Assembly (NCBI RefSeq): GCF_031344055.1
Contig: NZ_JADBEN010000002.1
Length of the DNA: 64,000 nucleotides
Source: Methylobacillus flagellatus_A
GTDB taxonomy: Bacteria > Pseudomonadota > Gammaproteobacteria > Burkholderiales > Methylophilaceae
Reading direction: 5' to 3' (one strand)
The translations under genes were made by a program, and so were the position numbers. This document shows, piece after piece, positions 8,839-17,203 of the stretch. Position 1 is the first letter of the stretch. Each line of letters begins with the position of its first letter. A model generated the notes under the pieces. The model saw nothing but the letters and a program-made list of their open reading frames with translations. It had not been told where the DNA came from and did not search any database.

Positions 8839-11615
8839 TTCCCTTCTCCCTGCTGCATGTGCTCGAACTGCAGCCGCCTTTCCGGCAGGCGCAGCAAGGG
8901 CAGCACTTCGCAATAGGCCAGTTCCTTTTCGTCCTGCACCAGCACCGCCGCCTCGCCGCGCTTCAACTCATCGACCACCGCGGTGATGCTGCCGCGCCAG
9001 TGCGCGAGCACGCTGTGCCAATCAGGGAAATCCGCCTCGGGAAAGATTTCCCGCGTCTTCTTGTCGTCCAGCACCGGCATCGACGGCAGCACGCTTTCGC
9101 TGGAAAGCCCGGCAAACCCGTGCTCCCCCAGCTTGACCATGGCGAAGGCGATAGCGGAGATTTCGGCGCTGTCGCCGCCCGTGCTGCCTGCTCCCGCATC
9201 TGCCGGGTCAGGCGACGACAGCACGAAGGCGGCATAGACCGGCAATTGCGGTTCGGTGATGCGGTTTTGCGCCCAGTTGCGGGTATCGGGCTTGCGGCCG
9301 GTCTTGTAGTCGATGACGATGCGGCTGCCGTTCTCCAGCTGGTCGATACGGTCAATGACCAGGCTGATTTCCACCCCCTCGATGACCACCTTCTGTTGCT
9401 GTTCGCTTGCCAGCACGGTAAACGGCTGTTCGCGCATTTTCTCCAAGGCCAGCCAGCCTTTCAGCAAGCGGGTCAGGCGCATGGTTTCCAGCCCGGCGAA
9501 CGCGTCGCTCAATACTTCGCCGCAAGTTTCCATATAAGTAGCCAAGGCGGACCGCACCGCTTCGGCAAGCGCCTGTTCCAGTTGCAGCTCGTCCATCGCC
9601 TGCAGGTCGTGCAGGCCTCTTCCGCGCCAGAAATGCTCCAGCACCAGGTGTACCAGCGTGCCGCGTTCCGCCGCATCCAGGCCGTTGACAGGGGTCTTCA
9701 ACGCCCGCGCATGCAAGCGGTACTGGAAATAGGCCCAGGCCGGGCAAACCGCCTGCGCCTTGAGCAGGCCGGTGCCGCCCGAGATATGCTCCCCTTCCGC
9801 AACCGGCGGCGCTTGGTGGTCATCCAGCCGCTGAAGCGGCTTGTTATCGTGCTCTGCCAGCATCTGCGCCAGGCTCTGGCTGGCTTCCGGCATATCTTCA
9901 CGCAAGGGAATCGCCTGCACCAACGGGCTCAGGCGCAACTCGCGCTCGCCCTCCTTCGCTGCGCTTGAGAACACGACACGATGCGCACTATGCAGCAGGC
10001 GCTGATGGATCACCTGGGCAAATGCGGCCTGCACCGCGCTATCGGCGTTCGGCACGCCATGCTGGCGTTGCATCGCGGCTGGCAGCAAGGGGTTGGGCCG
10101 CGGCGGCGGCGGCCAGCTATGGTCGTTCATGCCCATCACCCACAAGCCGTCCAGCGGCTCGCTGACGCTTTCCAGCATGCCCATGACTTGCAACCTGACT
10201 TCGCCTTCCGCTTCCGGTTGGTAGATCTGCTCCTGCACCAGCTCGCGCAGCCTTGCCAAGGCCTGCTGAAAAGATATGGGCTGCTGCAGCACATCCAGCG
10301 CCGCCATCGCCTGCAAGACCTTGTCGAAGGCCTGGATGGCCTGGAATTCGAAACTGGACAGGCTGCGCTGCCTGCCCGGCCAGTCCAGCGCTTCCAGGGT
10401 GCGCTGCATGACATCGACCCAGGCCGAAGGCAGCTGCCGGTCGGACTGGGCTTGCAGAATGTCCAATGCTGCATTGATATGCGCCTGTAGGCCGGCCAAC
10501 GATAACGGCGCTTTCTCGCTGCTCGCTTCGCGTCGGATGAACCGGACCAGGCGCGGCATGCTCATGGACAACGGCAGCCATTCCCGCATGCGCGCATCCA
10601 GCTGGGCGCGGGCATCCGCCTCGGTCACGGCATGCGACCAATAAGGCCGCTGCAGCAATTGCGAGAAATCCTGCTGTTCTACCTTGTCCCGGTGCCGGCA
10701 CTGGCTGAAGAACCGCAGCAGCTCAAGCGCAGTCTGCACCACCTGCTCCCGGTGCAAGGGCTGCCCCAGGGAAAAATCATATTGCCGCGGCGCCTCCACC
10801 ATGGCAGGACGCACCCATGAGGGGTGCAGCGCATCGTCCAGCAAGCGTGCCAGCGTGCCTCGCAGCTTGGCCAGCTCAGGCACTGCGATGCCGATGCGGG
10901 CGCCGGGGTTTTCGGCCAGTTGCCGTTTTGCCCAGGCAACGGCGGCGCGGCATTCCGCCTCCTGGTCAGCCAGCAGCACGCGCCGGACATGGCCTGGCTC
11001 CCCCAGGCCGGTGTGGTGCAGCAGCACATCGACACCGCGCTGCTGCAATACTTCGCGCAATCGCGCCATTTGCGGCGTGATGCGGTCAAAGCCCGCGAAC
11101 GCGATCCTGTCCGGCAGACGCCCCGCTCCGTTCGCCAGCATGTCGATCTGCCAGTCGAGATAACGCGCGGCCTCCATCCAGCCGCCTTGCCTGCAACGCG
11201 ACACGAACTCGCGCCGCCAGGCGAGGAACTGGCGCGTTTCCTCGCTATAGCCGGCATCGGGAAACGGCAGGCGCCACTCCAGCAACAACTGGTTTGCCTC
11301 CTGCGCCATGCATGCCAGCCCCTTGACGTCGAACAGTTCGCCAGCCACCTCGGCTGACAACATCTCCTTGATGACCGCCTCCCACAGCATGCGCTCCTGC
11401 ACATTGCTCAGCACGCCCTGCGGCACCTGCTGCACGTCCAGCCCGCCCGTCAGCATGGCTTCCTCGAACAAGGCGTCCAGCCACTGACTGACCGTCATGG
11501 TGTTCAGCAGCGCCCATTGCTTCATGCCACGGGCCGACTGCGCCCTGGCATGGTCGAACTGCAATGCGCGCGCCAGCCGCGCCGTGGCACAAAGAATTAG
11601 GTGATCGGTACTCAT
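8835..11615 (-). CDS. addB: PD-(D/E)XK nuclease family protein, AddB-like
   Basis: This 926-residue protein is the partner of the downstream AddA-like helicase, and their start and stop codons overlap by four bases (ATGA). AddB proteins are inactivated-helicase-plus-nuclease subunits involved in Chi recognition and double-strand-break resection. The C-terminal nuclease motif IVIDYKTGRKPDT is clear (about residues 765-777), preceded by GTLVHLVLEHFW. The N-terminal region is helicase-like but has no canonical Walker A. The four-cysteine iron-sulphur cluster that staples the AddB nuclease domain in Bacillus is not seen: only isolated Cys residues are present, such as VCPAWAYFQYRL. It therefore belongs to the proteobacterial branch. 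Confidence 0.85.
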   Translation of the reverse strand: MSTDHLILCATARLARALQFDHARAQSARGMKQWALLNTMTVSQWLDALFEEAMLTGGLDVQQVPQGVLSNVQERMLWEAVIKEMLSAEVAGELFDVKGLACMAQEANQLLLEWRLPFPDAGYSEETRQFLAWRREFVSRCRQGGWMEAARYLDWQIDMLANGAGRLPDRIAFAGFDRITPQMARLREVLQQRGVDVLLHHTGLGEPGHVRRVLLADQEAECRAAVAWAKRQLAENPGARIGIAVPELAKLRGTLARLLDDALHPSWVRPAMVEAPRQYDFSLGQPLHREQVVQTALELLRFFSQCRHRDKVEQQDFSQLLQRPYWSHAVTEADARAQLDARMREWLPLSMSMPRLVRFIRREASSEKAPLSLAGLQAHINAALDILQAQSDRQLPSAWVDVMQRTLEALDWPGRQRSLSSFEFQAIQAFDKVLQAMAALDVLQQPISFQQALARLRELVQEQIYQPEAEGEVRLQVMGMLESVSEPLDGLWVMGMNDHSWPPPPRPNPLLPAAMQRQHGVPNADSAVQAAFAQVIHQRLLHSAHRVVFSSAAKEGERELRLSPLVQAIPLREDMPEASQSLAQMLAEHDNKPLQRLDDHQAPPVAEGEHISGGTGLLKAQAVCPAWAYFQYRLHARALKTPVNGLDAAERGTLVHLVLEHFWRGRGLHDLQAMDELQLEQALAEAVRSALATYMETCGEVLSDAFAGLETMRLTRLLKGWLALEKMREQPFTVLASEQQQKVVIEGVEISLVIDRIDQLENGSRIVIDYKTGRKPDTRNWAQNRITEPQLPVYAAFVLSSPDPADAGAGSTGGDSAEISAIAFAMVKLGEHGFAGLSSESVLPSMPVLDDKKTREIFPEADFPDWHSVLAHWRGSITAVVDELKRGEAAVLVQDEKELAYCEVLPLLRLPERRLQFEHMQQGEGK

Positions 11616-11656
11616 CAGCGGGATTTTACTTGATTATGCATCGGCATTCAGGACTT

Positions 11657-11754
11657 AGCGCGGCCAACAAGGCCCAGCGAAGCGATCCTGGCCAGACGTT
11701 CTATAGTGGTACGGCAAGCAGAACAGCTCTGTCAGGATGTTAGCTAGCCGCTCT
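11657..11754 (-). repeat. stop-codon hairpin element, copy 1 (degenerate)
   Basis: Diverged member of the dispersed hairpin family, four bases beyond the stop of the M48 gene and in the same orientation as that gene. It keeps the outer arm sequence (AGCGCGGC with GCCGCTCT), GCGAAGCGATCCTGGCC, and GTACGGCAAGCAGAACA of the core, but arm pairing is patchy. Confidence 0.6.
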
Positions 11755-11757
11755 TGC

Positions 11758-12783
11758 TTAAATTCCGCAACCTGCAGGCAGACCGTCCTTGAAAGGCGCA
11801 ATGCGCGCTACCGTACCGGGATGCGAGGAAAGCATCTCCGGCATCCTGCCACCCTTGGCCTGGCGTTGCAAGGCGCTCAGTATTTCCGCAAATGCACTTG
11901 GAGGAATGCAGGCTTGCCGCAATGCTGCCAGGGCGTAGGCATCGGCCTCGGTTTCCATGCTGCGGGAGTAATTGAGCTGCAACAGCACGGCCGGCAGGCC
12001 GGAGGCCAGCGCGTCGAAATCGCCGGTCAGCGCCACCAGCACCAATCCCGACAATGTGGCCTGCAAGGCGTGGCGCAGGGAGTGGCGCCGCTGCACATGC
12101 CCCAGTTCGTGCGCGAGCACGGCCAGCACCTGGTCGTCGCTGCGGCTCAACGCCACCAGCTCGTCGGTGACCACGATGATGCCGCCCGGCAGCGCCATGG
12201 CATTGGCGCCGATGTCGCCGCCGCGTCGGAATTCCAGCCGGTGGGGCGGGCAACCTTCCTGGCGAGCGCAGAATGCAGCCAAGGCCTGTTCCAAGGCCTT
12301 CCGGCGTTCGGGCTTCAGCCTAGTCGGCTTGAAATAGCCGTACTTGTGGTCCATGGCCTTGAGCACCTGTTCCCCCAGGCCGGATTCCGTGCCCGCAGGC
12401 ATCATGCACGCCACCTGCTCCGCGGCCAGCGGCACGCCGTAGCGTATCATTCCCCAGCCGGCGAGCACGGCCAGCAATAATGCGAGCAGCACCCAGGCCA
12501 GGTGGTTTTCAATGAAATGCAGCAGGCGCCAGAAACGGTTGCCCGCAGGCAGGCGCAAGCTGTCGAAGGCCGCATGGTCCCGCGTTTCCAGGCGGCCGCC
12601 GTCCGGCAACTCGATGACGCGCCTGGCGCTGCCCACCGGCGCTTGCGGCCGGATTGCCGCGAGCAAGAAACGCTCGGGTTCGCCGCCGATGCCAAAGCTC
12701 AGGTGCTGCGCTTCAAGCGTCACCAGCACCGGCTTGGCATCGGCAGTGATGCCGTCGAAATAATCCGCTTCAAAAACGCGCAT
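11758..12783 (-). CDS. M48 family zinc metalloprotease
   Basis: This is a membrane-anchored peptidase of 341 residues from the chosen ATG. The zinc-binding HELGH is at 225-229, and the third-ligand motif E-x-x-x-D is ETEAD at 277-281, so the protein should be catalytically competent. One transmembrane helix lies at about 95-113. The N-terminal 90 residues form a soluble beta-rich domain seen in proteases paired with DUF898 proteins. The start 25 bases after the yjgN-type stop codon was chosen because an upstream extension would run back through that gene. The partner YjgN-type protein is immediately upstream, suggesting joint envelope quality-control work. The substrate is unknown. Confidence 0.85.
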   Translation of the reverse strand: MRVFEADYFDGITADAKPVLVTLEAQHLSFGIGGEPERFLLAAIRPQAPVGSARRVIELPDGGRLETRDHAAFDSLRLPAGNRFWRLLHFIENHLAWVLLALLLAVLAGWGMIRYGVPLAAEQVACMMPAGTESGLGEQVLKAMDHKYGYFKPTRLKPERRKALEQALAAFCARQEGCPPHRLEFRRGGDIGANAMALPGGIIVVTDELVALSRSDDQVLAVLAHELGHVQRRHSLRHALQATLSGLVLVALTGDFDALASGLPAVLLQLNYSRSMETEADAYALAALRQACIPPSAFAEILSALQRQAKGGRMPEMLSSHPGTVARIAPFKDGLPAGCGI

Positions 12784-12808
12784 GACAGGCCAATGTGTGT
12801 TCCTGGAA

Positions 12809-13843
12809 TTATCCCAGGGCAAGCTCGACATCGAACATTTCGCCGATTTCCTCGCCCGCGGCCTTGACTTCCGCCTTTTTCTCGCCGACGAAATGCGCAA
12901 AATCGGTCTCGCCCACCAAGCTCAGGCGCTCGGCATGGTAGCGCATGGTGCGGATTTGCGCCCATGGCGTCAGCAAGCCGAGCGAAAGCACGATCAGCAG
13001 CAGGTTGGTCGCATAGAGCCAGACCAGGTCGCGCGAGCGCAGGTTGGCGCTGAACCCGACATGCTCGACGCGCGTGCCGTTCCAGACCAGGTTGAGCAAA
13101 CGCGCGCGCAGGAAGGCCCCGCAAATGGTGAGGATCAGCAGGTAGATGAATATCAAGGGCACGATGGCTTGCTGCATGCTCTCCCGAGCCCAGGCGTCGG
13201 TTTTATTGACGTTCAGCAAGCCGATGGAAAGCCCTGCCGCCAATAAAAGCCCCACCAGCAGCAATAAGGCTTTCAGGTATGCGAAGTAAAAGTCCTTCAC
13301 TTTGAATCCGGCAGTGAAGGGGCTCCTGCCGAAGCGGTGCCCTTCGGCCAGGAAGCGGTTGCGCCGCTGGGAAATGAAGGGGTACAGCAGGCCCAGTGTC
13401 AGCACCATCAGTATCGGCAACAAGATGTAATACAGCACCGCGTCCCATAGCCTGCCCTTGAAGTCGAAGCGCAAGCCGCGATAGCTGGAGTTGCGCGCAT
13501 TGAAGGTCAACGAGCGCACAATGATCCAGGGCAGGAAGATAATAAAGGCGATGATGAACACGCCGGACAATACGGGAGAAATCTCGGCGCTGATCGAATA
13601 CAGGACGAACAAGCCGAAAGCGAGAAAGCGCCCCTTGAGGATGGCGACCGGCGAAGCGTGATAGTCGAAGGCGACGCCGTCGATGAAGGTATGCTGGTAG
13701 AAGTATTTCTTGCGCCTCACCTTGGCCCAAGCGGAATAAATGCCCAAGGTCAGGATGCTCAACAGCAGGTTGACGATCCAGATGCCGAAATACTCGCCCG
13801 TCCTGCCTGTGAACACGACAGGCGTTTTTTGCTCCCCACTCAT
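12809..13843 (-). CDS. YjgN/DUF898 family membrane protein
   Basis: The 344-residue polytopic inner-membrane protein has repeated aromatic-rich modules typical of DUF898. Each has a hydrophobic stretch followed by AWAKVRRKKYFYQHTFIDG or its second version, ATNLLLIVLSLGLLTPWAQIRTMRYHAERL (about residues 265-294, interrupted here only by numbering). Around eight hydrophobic segments are visible. The biochemical function of the family is not established. It precedes the M48 protease by 25 bases in the same direction, a neighbour arrangement that suggests a functional pair. The start ATG has GGGAG upstream (complement of 13845-13853). Confidence 0.82.
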   Translation of the reverse strand: MSGEQKTPVVFTGRTGEYFGIWIVNLLLSILTLGIYSAWAKVRRKKYFYQHTFIDGVAFDYHASPVAILKGRFLAFGLFVLYSISAEISPVLSGVFIIAFIIFLPWIIVRSLTFNARNSSYRGLRFDFKGRLWDAVLYYILLPILMVLTLGLLYPFISQRRNRFLAEGHRFGRSPFTAGFKVKDFYFAYLKALLLLVGLLLAAGLSIGLLNVNKTDAWARESMQQAIVPLIFIYLLILTICGAFLRARLLNLVWNGTRVEHVGFSANLRSRDLVWLYATNLLLIVLSLGLLTPWAQIRTMRYHAERLSLVGETDFAHFVGEKKAEVKAAGEEIGEMFDVELALG

Positions 13844-13974
13844 TATGAAACTCCCTTAATTTATTGTTGCTGTTATATAAATTGATGATGCCCGCCTTGC
13901 CTGCAAGGCAGGGTCGAGCTTACCTCCAAAGCTCATGCTCATGCAATGGGCTACGGCTTTTCACGCCTGCTCGC

Positions 13975-14003
13975 TTGACAGCCGGCGACTTGCCGCCTAA
14001 TTT
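13975..14003 (+). promoter_or_regulatory. strong sigma-70 promoter of greB
   Basis: TTGACA (13975-13980) and TAATTT (13998-14003) are separated by 17 nt. The expected transcription start is around 14009-14011, one to three bases before the greB ATG at 14012, implying a leaderless or almost leaderless mRNA. Confidence 0.65.
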
Positions 14004-14011
14004 GCGAGCCT

Positions 14012-14512
14012 ATGGCAGACAAGAAAAACTACATCACGCCGGAAGGCTACGCGCGGCTCAAGGACGAGTTCGAGCAACTCTACAAAATCGAGCGCCCCAA
14101 GGTCGTCAGCGATGTCGCCTGGGCGGCAGGCAACGGCGACCGCAGCGAGAACGGCGATTACATCTACGGCAAGAAGCGCCTGCGCCAGATCGACTCCCGC
14201 CTGCGCTTCCTCATGAAGCGCATGGACATTGCCGTGGTCGTGGATCCGGCGCAGCAGCAGGACCTGGAGAAAATCTATTTCGGCGCCTGGGTCGAGCTCT
14301 ACTCCATCGACAAGGACAGCGAGCATCATTACCGTATCGTCGGCCAGGACGAACTCGAGCCGGGCAAGGGCTATATCAGCTGGATATCGCCGCTCGCCCG
14401 CGCGTTGCTCGGCAAGCAGCCCGGAGACGTGATCCGCGTGGAGACGCCGGCCGGGGAAGAAAGCTTCGAGGTCGTCGACGTGAGCTACCATGCGCCAGAC
14501 AAGGCTGACTGA
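14012..14512 (+). CDS. greB: transcription elongation factor GreB
   Basis: GreB rescues backtracked RNA polymerase by stimulating cleavage of the extruded 3' RNA. The 166-residue protein has the N-terminal coiled-coil with the acidic tip (AAGNGDRSENGDYIYGKKRLRQID, about residues 39-62, here quoted for key residues D45, E48 and N49-D51). The C-terminal FKBP-like domain carries SPLARALLGKQPGD. The DRSENGDY version and the ISPLARAL motif separate GreB from GreA. The ATG sits right behind a consensus promoter with no Shine-Dalgarno. earP follows five bases after the stop codon. Confidence 0.95.
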   Translation: MADKKNYITPEGYARLKDEFEQLYKIERPKVVSDVAWAAGNGDRSENGDYIYGKKRLRQIDSRLRFLMKRMDIAVVVDPAQQQDLEKIYFGAWVELYSIDKDSEHHYRIVGQDELEPGKGYISWISPLARALLGKQPGDVIRVETPAGEESFEVVDVSYHAPDKAD

Positions 14513-14516
14513 AGCC

Positions 14517-15617
14517 ATGCGCTGGGACATCTTTTGCAGCATCGTCGACAACTACGGCGACATCGGTGTCTGCTGGCGTCTGGCCAGGCAATTGGCGCAC
14601 GAGCATGGAATAAAAGTCAGGCTGTGGATAGACCGGCCCCAAATCGCCGCCAAGCTGGTCCAGGGATTGGACCCGGCACTGGCGTCGCAGGAAATCTCTG
14701 GGGTGGAAATCCGCCCCTGGACTGCGCCATTCCCGCAAGTGGATGTTGCCGATGTCGTGATCGAGGCATTCGGCTGCGCGTTGCCGGAACCCTACCTGCG
14801 CGCCATGCAGGATGCCCGGCCGGTGTGGGTCAATCTGGAATACCTGAGCGCGGAACAATGGGTGGACGACTTTCACGCCCGGCCTTCCCCGCACCCGCAG
14901 CTTGGCTTGACCAAGCACTTCTTCTTTCCCGGGTTCAGCCCGGCTTCCGGCGGATTGCTGCGCGAAGGCCGCTTGCTGGAAGCGCGCGCGCGCTTCCAGC
15001 AAAGCCCGGCCTTGCAGGCGGCCTTCTGGCAGAGCCTGGGCATCATGCCGCAGCACGCCTATACCGTCAGCCTGTTCTGCTATCCGCATGCGCCGGTGGA
15101 CTCGTTGCTGGATGCCATGGCGGAAGCGGATAAACCGGTCCTCTGCATTATTCCCCACGGCCCTGTCGCCGACCAGGCCATGCGCTGGCTGGAAGAGAGG
15201 GAGAATCAAGGCGGACTCAGGATCGCCACCGTCCCATTTCTCCCGCAGGACCGCTATGACCAGTTGCTCTGGGCTTGCGACCTCAACTTCGTGCGCGGCG
15301 AGGACAGCTGGGTCAGGGCACTATGGGCAGGCAAGCCCATGATCTGGCAGCCCTATCTGCAAGCGGAAGATGCCCACCTCGCCAAGCTGGAGGCCTTCCT
15401 GCAACGCTATTGTCAAGATAGTCCGTCAGACTTGACCGTACACATCATGGCGGCCCATCGCGCTTGGAACCGGTATGGCTTCACTTCCTCAGCCTGGCAA
15501 GCGCTGCTCACCGCCCTGCCTGGCTGGCAGCGGCAGGCGCAGAACTATGCCCAGGCATGTGCAAAAGAAACCGGCTTGGCCGCTAAGCTGGTGATTTACT
15601 GTAAGAAATTTTTTTGA
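14517..15617 (+). CDS. earP: EF-P arginine rhamnosyltransferase EarP
   Basis: EarP transfers rhamnose from dTDP-beta-L-rhamnose to Arg32 of elongation factor P, the modification used by beta- and some gammaproteobacteria instead of beta-lysylation. The protein is 366 residues from ATG 14517. The N-terminal catalytic Asp lies in MRWDIFCSIVDNYGDIGVCWRLARQL (key residues D13 and the GDIG loop). The C-terminal Rossmann lobe contains FLPQDRYDQLLWACDLNFVRGEDSWVRA, a conserved nucleotide-sugar-binding region. A second in-frame ATG 27 bases upstream overlaps greB, but the chosen start fits homologous proteins that begin at this point. The target gene efp follows directly. Confidence 0.93.
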   Translation: MRWDIFCSIVDNYGDIGVCWRLARQLAHEHGIKVRLWIDRPQIAAKLVQGLDPALASQEISGVEIRPWTAPFPQVDVADVVIEAFGCALPEPYLRAMQDARPVWVNLEYLSAEQWVDDFHARPSPHPQLGLTKHFFFPGFSPASGGLLREGRLLEARARFQQSPALQAAFWQSLGIMPQHAYTVSLFCYPHAPVDSLLDAMAEADKPVLCIIPHGPVADQAMRWLEERENQGGLRIATVPFLPQDRYDQLLWACDLNFVRGEDSWVRALWAGKPMIWQPYLQAEDAHLAKLEAFLQRYCQDSPSDLTVHIMAAHRAWNRYGFTSSAWQALLTALPGWQRQAQNYAQACAKETGLAAKLVIYCKKFF

Positions 15618-15625
15618 TTTTCGGG

Positions 15626-15631
15626 TATAAT
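15626..15631 (+). promoter_or_regulatory. candidate -10 box of efp
   Basis: TATAAT preceded by GGG lies 46 nt before the efp ATG, inside the earP-efp gap. No good -35 is evident, so efp may also be read through from greB-earP. Confidence 0.45.
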
Positions 15632-15676
15632 GCGCGACTTTTTACCCTTTACCCTTTTTAAGTCCCAGGACATCAC

Positions 15677-16234
15677 ATGAAAACAGCTCAGGAACTTCGC
15701 GTAGGCAACGTATTTATGGTAGGCAACGATCCCATGGTCGTGCTGAAGGCCGAATACAGCAAATCGGGCCGCAACTCCTCCGTGGTCAAGATGAAATTCA
15801 AGAATCTGCTCACCGAGTCCCCGAGCGAAGCGGTATACAAGGCCGATGACAAGTTCGACGTGGTGGTGCTGGAAAAGAAGGAAGTGACCTACTCCTATTT
15901 CGCCGACCCCATGTACGTGTTCATGGACGCGGAATACAACCAGTACGAAGTTGAAGCTGAAACCATGGAAGACGCGCTCAAGTTCCTGGAAGATGGCATG
16001 GAGTGCGAAGTGGTGTTCTACAACGGCAAGCCCATCTCCGTCGAGCTGCCGAACTCCGTCGTACGCGAAATCACCTACACCGAGCCGGCCGTCAAGGGCG
16101 ACACTTCCGGCAAGGTAATGAAGCCGGCCAAGATCAACACCGGCTTCGAGTTGCCAGTGCCATTGTTCTGTGACATCGGCGACAAGATCGAAATCGATAC
16201 CCGCACATTGGAATACAAGAACCGCGTGAAGTAA
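15677..16234 (+). CDS. efp: translation elongation factor P
   Basis: EF-P relieves ribosome stalling at polyproline stretches. The 185-residue protein has the KOW-like N-terminal domain followed by two OB domains. The modification loop reads KSGRNSS with Arg at position 32. This is the residue that EarP rhamnosylates and matches the earP gene directly upstream; lysine would be expected in the EpmA system. Length and the C-terminal GDKIEIDTRTLEYKNRVK are typical. It ends in a strong intrinsic terminator. Confidence 0.97.
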   Translation: MKTAQELRVGNVFMVGNDPMVVLKAEYSKSGRNSSVVKMKFKNLLTESPSEAVYKADDKFDVVVLEKKEVTYSYFADPMYVFMDAEYNQYEVEAETMEDALKFLEDGMECEVVFYNGKPISVELPNSVVREITYTEPAVKGDTSGKVMKPAKINTGFELPVPLFCDIGDKIEIDTRTLEYKNRVK

Positions 16235-16256
16235 GAGCGATTGATTGCATTGAACA

Positions 16257-16279
16257 GGGAGCAATTGCTCCCTTTTTTA
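16257..16279 (+). terminator. rho-independent terminator of efp
   Basis: GGGAGCAATTGCTCCC palindrome (16257-16272) is followed by six T residues (16273-16278), 22 nt beyond the efp stop. Confidence 0.85.
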
Positions 16280-16287
16280 TTAGCTCT

Positions 16288-16557
16288 AGAGCCTGTTCAC
16301 GATCTTTTCATAGGGCACGCATGGCATCAAAACACGTCCGATTAAGGCGCAGTCCGCAGGTAATGCTCATTGCCTTGCCAAGGACTGCAACGCAGAGCGG
16401 GCGCGTGTTGGGGCCATGCCCTTCGGGTTGCCCCGGCAGCGCAGCCGCTGCTGCGTTGCAAATCCTCGCCGGGCAATCAGCATGTCTGCGGTTTGCGCCT
16501 TGCATCACCTACCCTGCCGGGGCAACGTACCCTATGAAAAGACCGTGAACAGGCTCT
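16288..16557. repeat. 270-bp imperfect palindrome, double-core member of the hairpin family
   Basis: The ends are inverted repeats: AGAGCCTGTTCACGATCTTT at 16288-16307, and its near-exact complement finishing at 16557. Pairing continues inward: GGCGCA, CCGCAG, ATTGCC and GCAACGCAG of the left half recur in the complement of the right half. The right half resembles the core of the smaller elements (GCAAGGCGC, GCAGACA, CGGCGAGGA, GCAACGC). It fills the gap between convergent efp and the unknown minus-strand gene and overlaps that gene's stop codon. The terminal 28 bp recur at 61081-61117. Confidence 0.7.
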
Positions 16558-17195
16558 TACAACAAATCATGCACCCGAAAACTCAGGTGATGCCCTTGTA
16601 TCTCGGCCTGGCGGATCGCCTGCGCCAATAGCTGGTCAGCCTTGACCGGCCCCAGGGCTTCGCACATCGCGACATAAGCCTGGTTGATGAACGACCGCAG
16701 CAGGTCGAGGCTGTAGCTGTGGGTCAGCGTGGCATTATGGCCTGCCAGCCACTCCTGCAATACCTGCTGGCGCACGCCTTCAAACTTTTGCTTGTCGAGC
16801 TGCTGCAACAGGCGGTTGCGAACCGCACCCTGCAATGCAGGCTCAATAAGCAATAGCATGGCTTGGAGCAGGACGGCGAACATACTGGTTTTATCATCTG
16901 CGCTCAAGCTTGTCGTGCGTTGCGCCGTTGCCGCATCGCCCTCCCGGGCGCCCGGGTCCGGCAGCAATTGTCTCTCCGGCAACTCCATGGCGCCGATCAC
17001 GGCACGCAGCATCTGGCCGCGTTGCGCCTTGAGCGCCGGCCGTGTGCAGCATTTCGCGATGAACCCGCTCAGGGCAAATACTGGCTGCCCGGCATACTCT
17101 CGCTCCCATAACGCCACCGCAGGCAGCAACTCCTCATCGCTGAGGAATGGCCTGAGCCCGGTAAGGATTGCGCGGCGGCGTAACACGATATCCAT
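16557..17195 (-). CDS. protein of unknown function downstream of amt
   Basis: This 212-residue soluble protein starts MDIVLRRRAILTGLRPFLSDEELLPAVALWERE. I do not recognise a domain. It looks mainly alpha-helical and Leu-rich, has one Cys-Cys pair (AKCCTRPAL) and no signal peptide or membrane segment. The chosen ATG is eight bases past the stop of the amt gene; a longer in-frame extension would overlap amt and looks non-coding. The position behind amt suggests cotranscription with the ammonium transporter, but no functional conclusion follows. The stop codon lies in the terminal arm of the 270-bp palindrome. Confidence 0.65.
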   Translation of the reverse strand: MDIVLRRRAILTGLRPFLSDEELLPAVALWEREYAGQPVFALSGFIAKCCTRPALKAQRGQMLRAVIGAMELPERQLLPDPGAREGDAATAQRTTSLSADDKTSMFAVLLQAMLLLIEPALQGAVRNRLLQQLDKQKFEGVRQQVLQEWLAGHNATLTHSYSLDLLRSFINQAYVAMCEALGPVKADQLLAQAIRQAEIQGHHLSFRVHDLL

Positions 17196-17203
17196 AGATC
17201 GAC

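Noticed and set aside
8839..8913. Upstream extension of addA by 25 codons
   Set aside because: It overlaps addB, is Ala-rich without homology, and the ATGA overlap gives a better coupled start.
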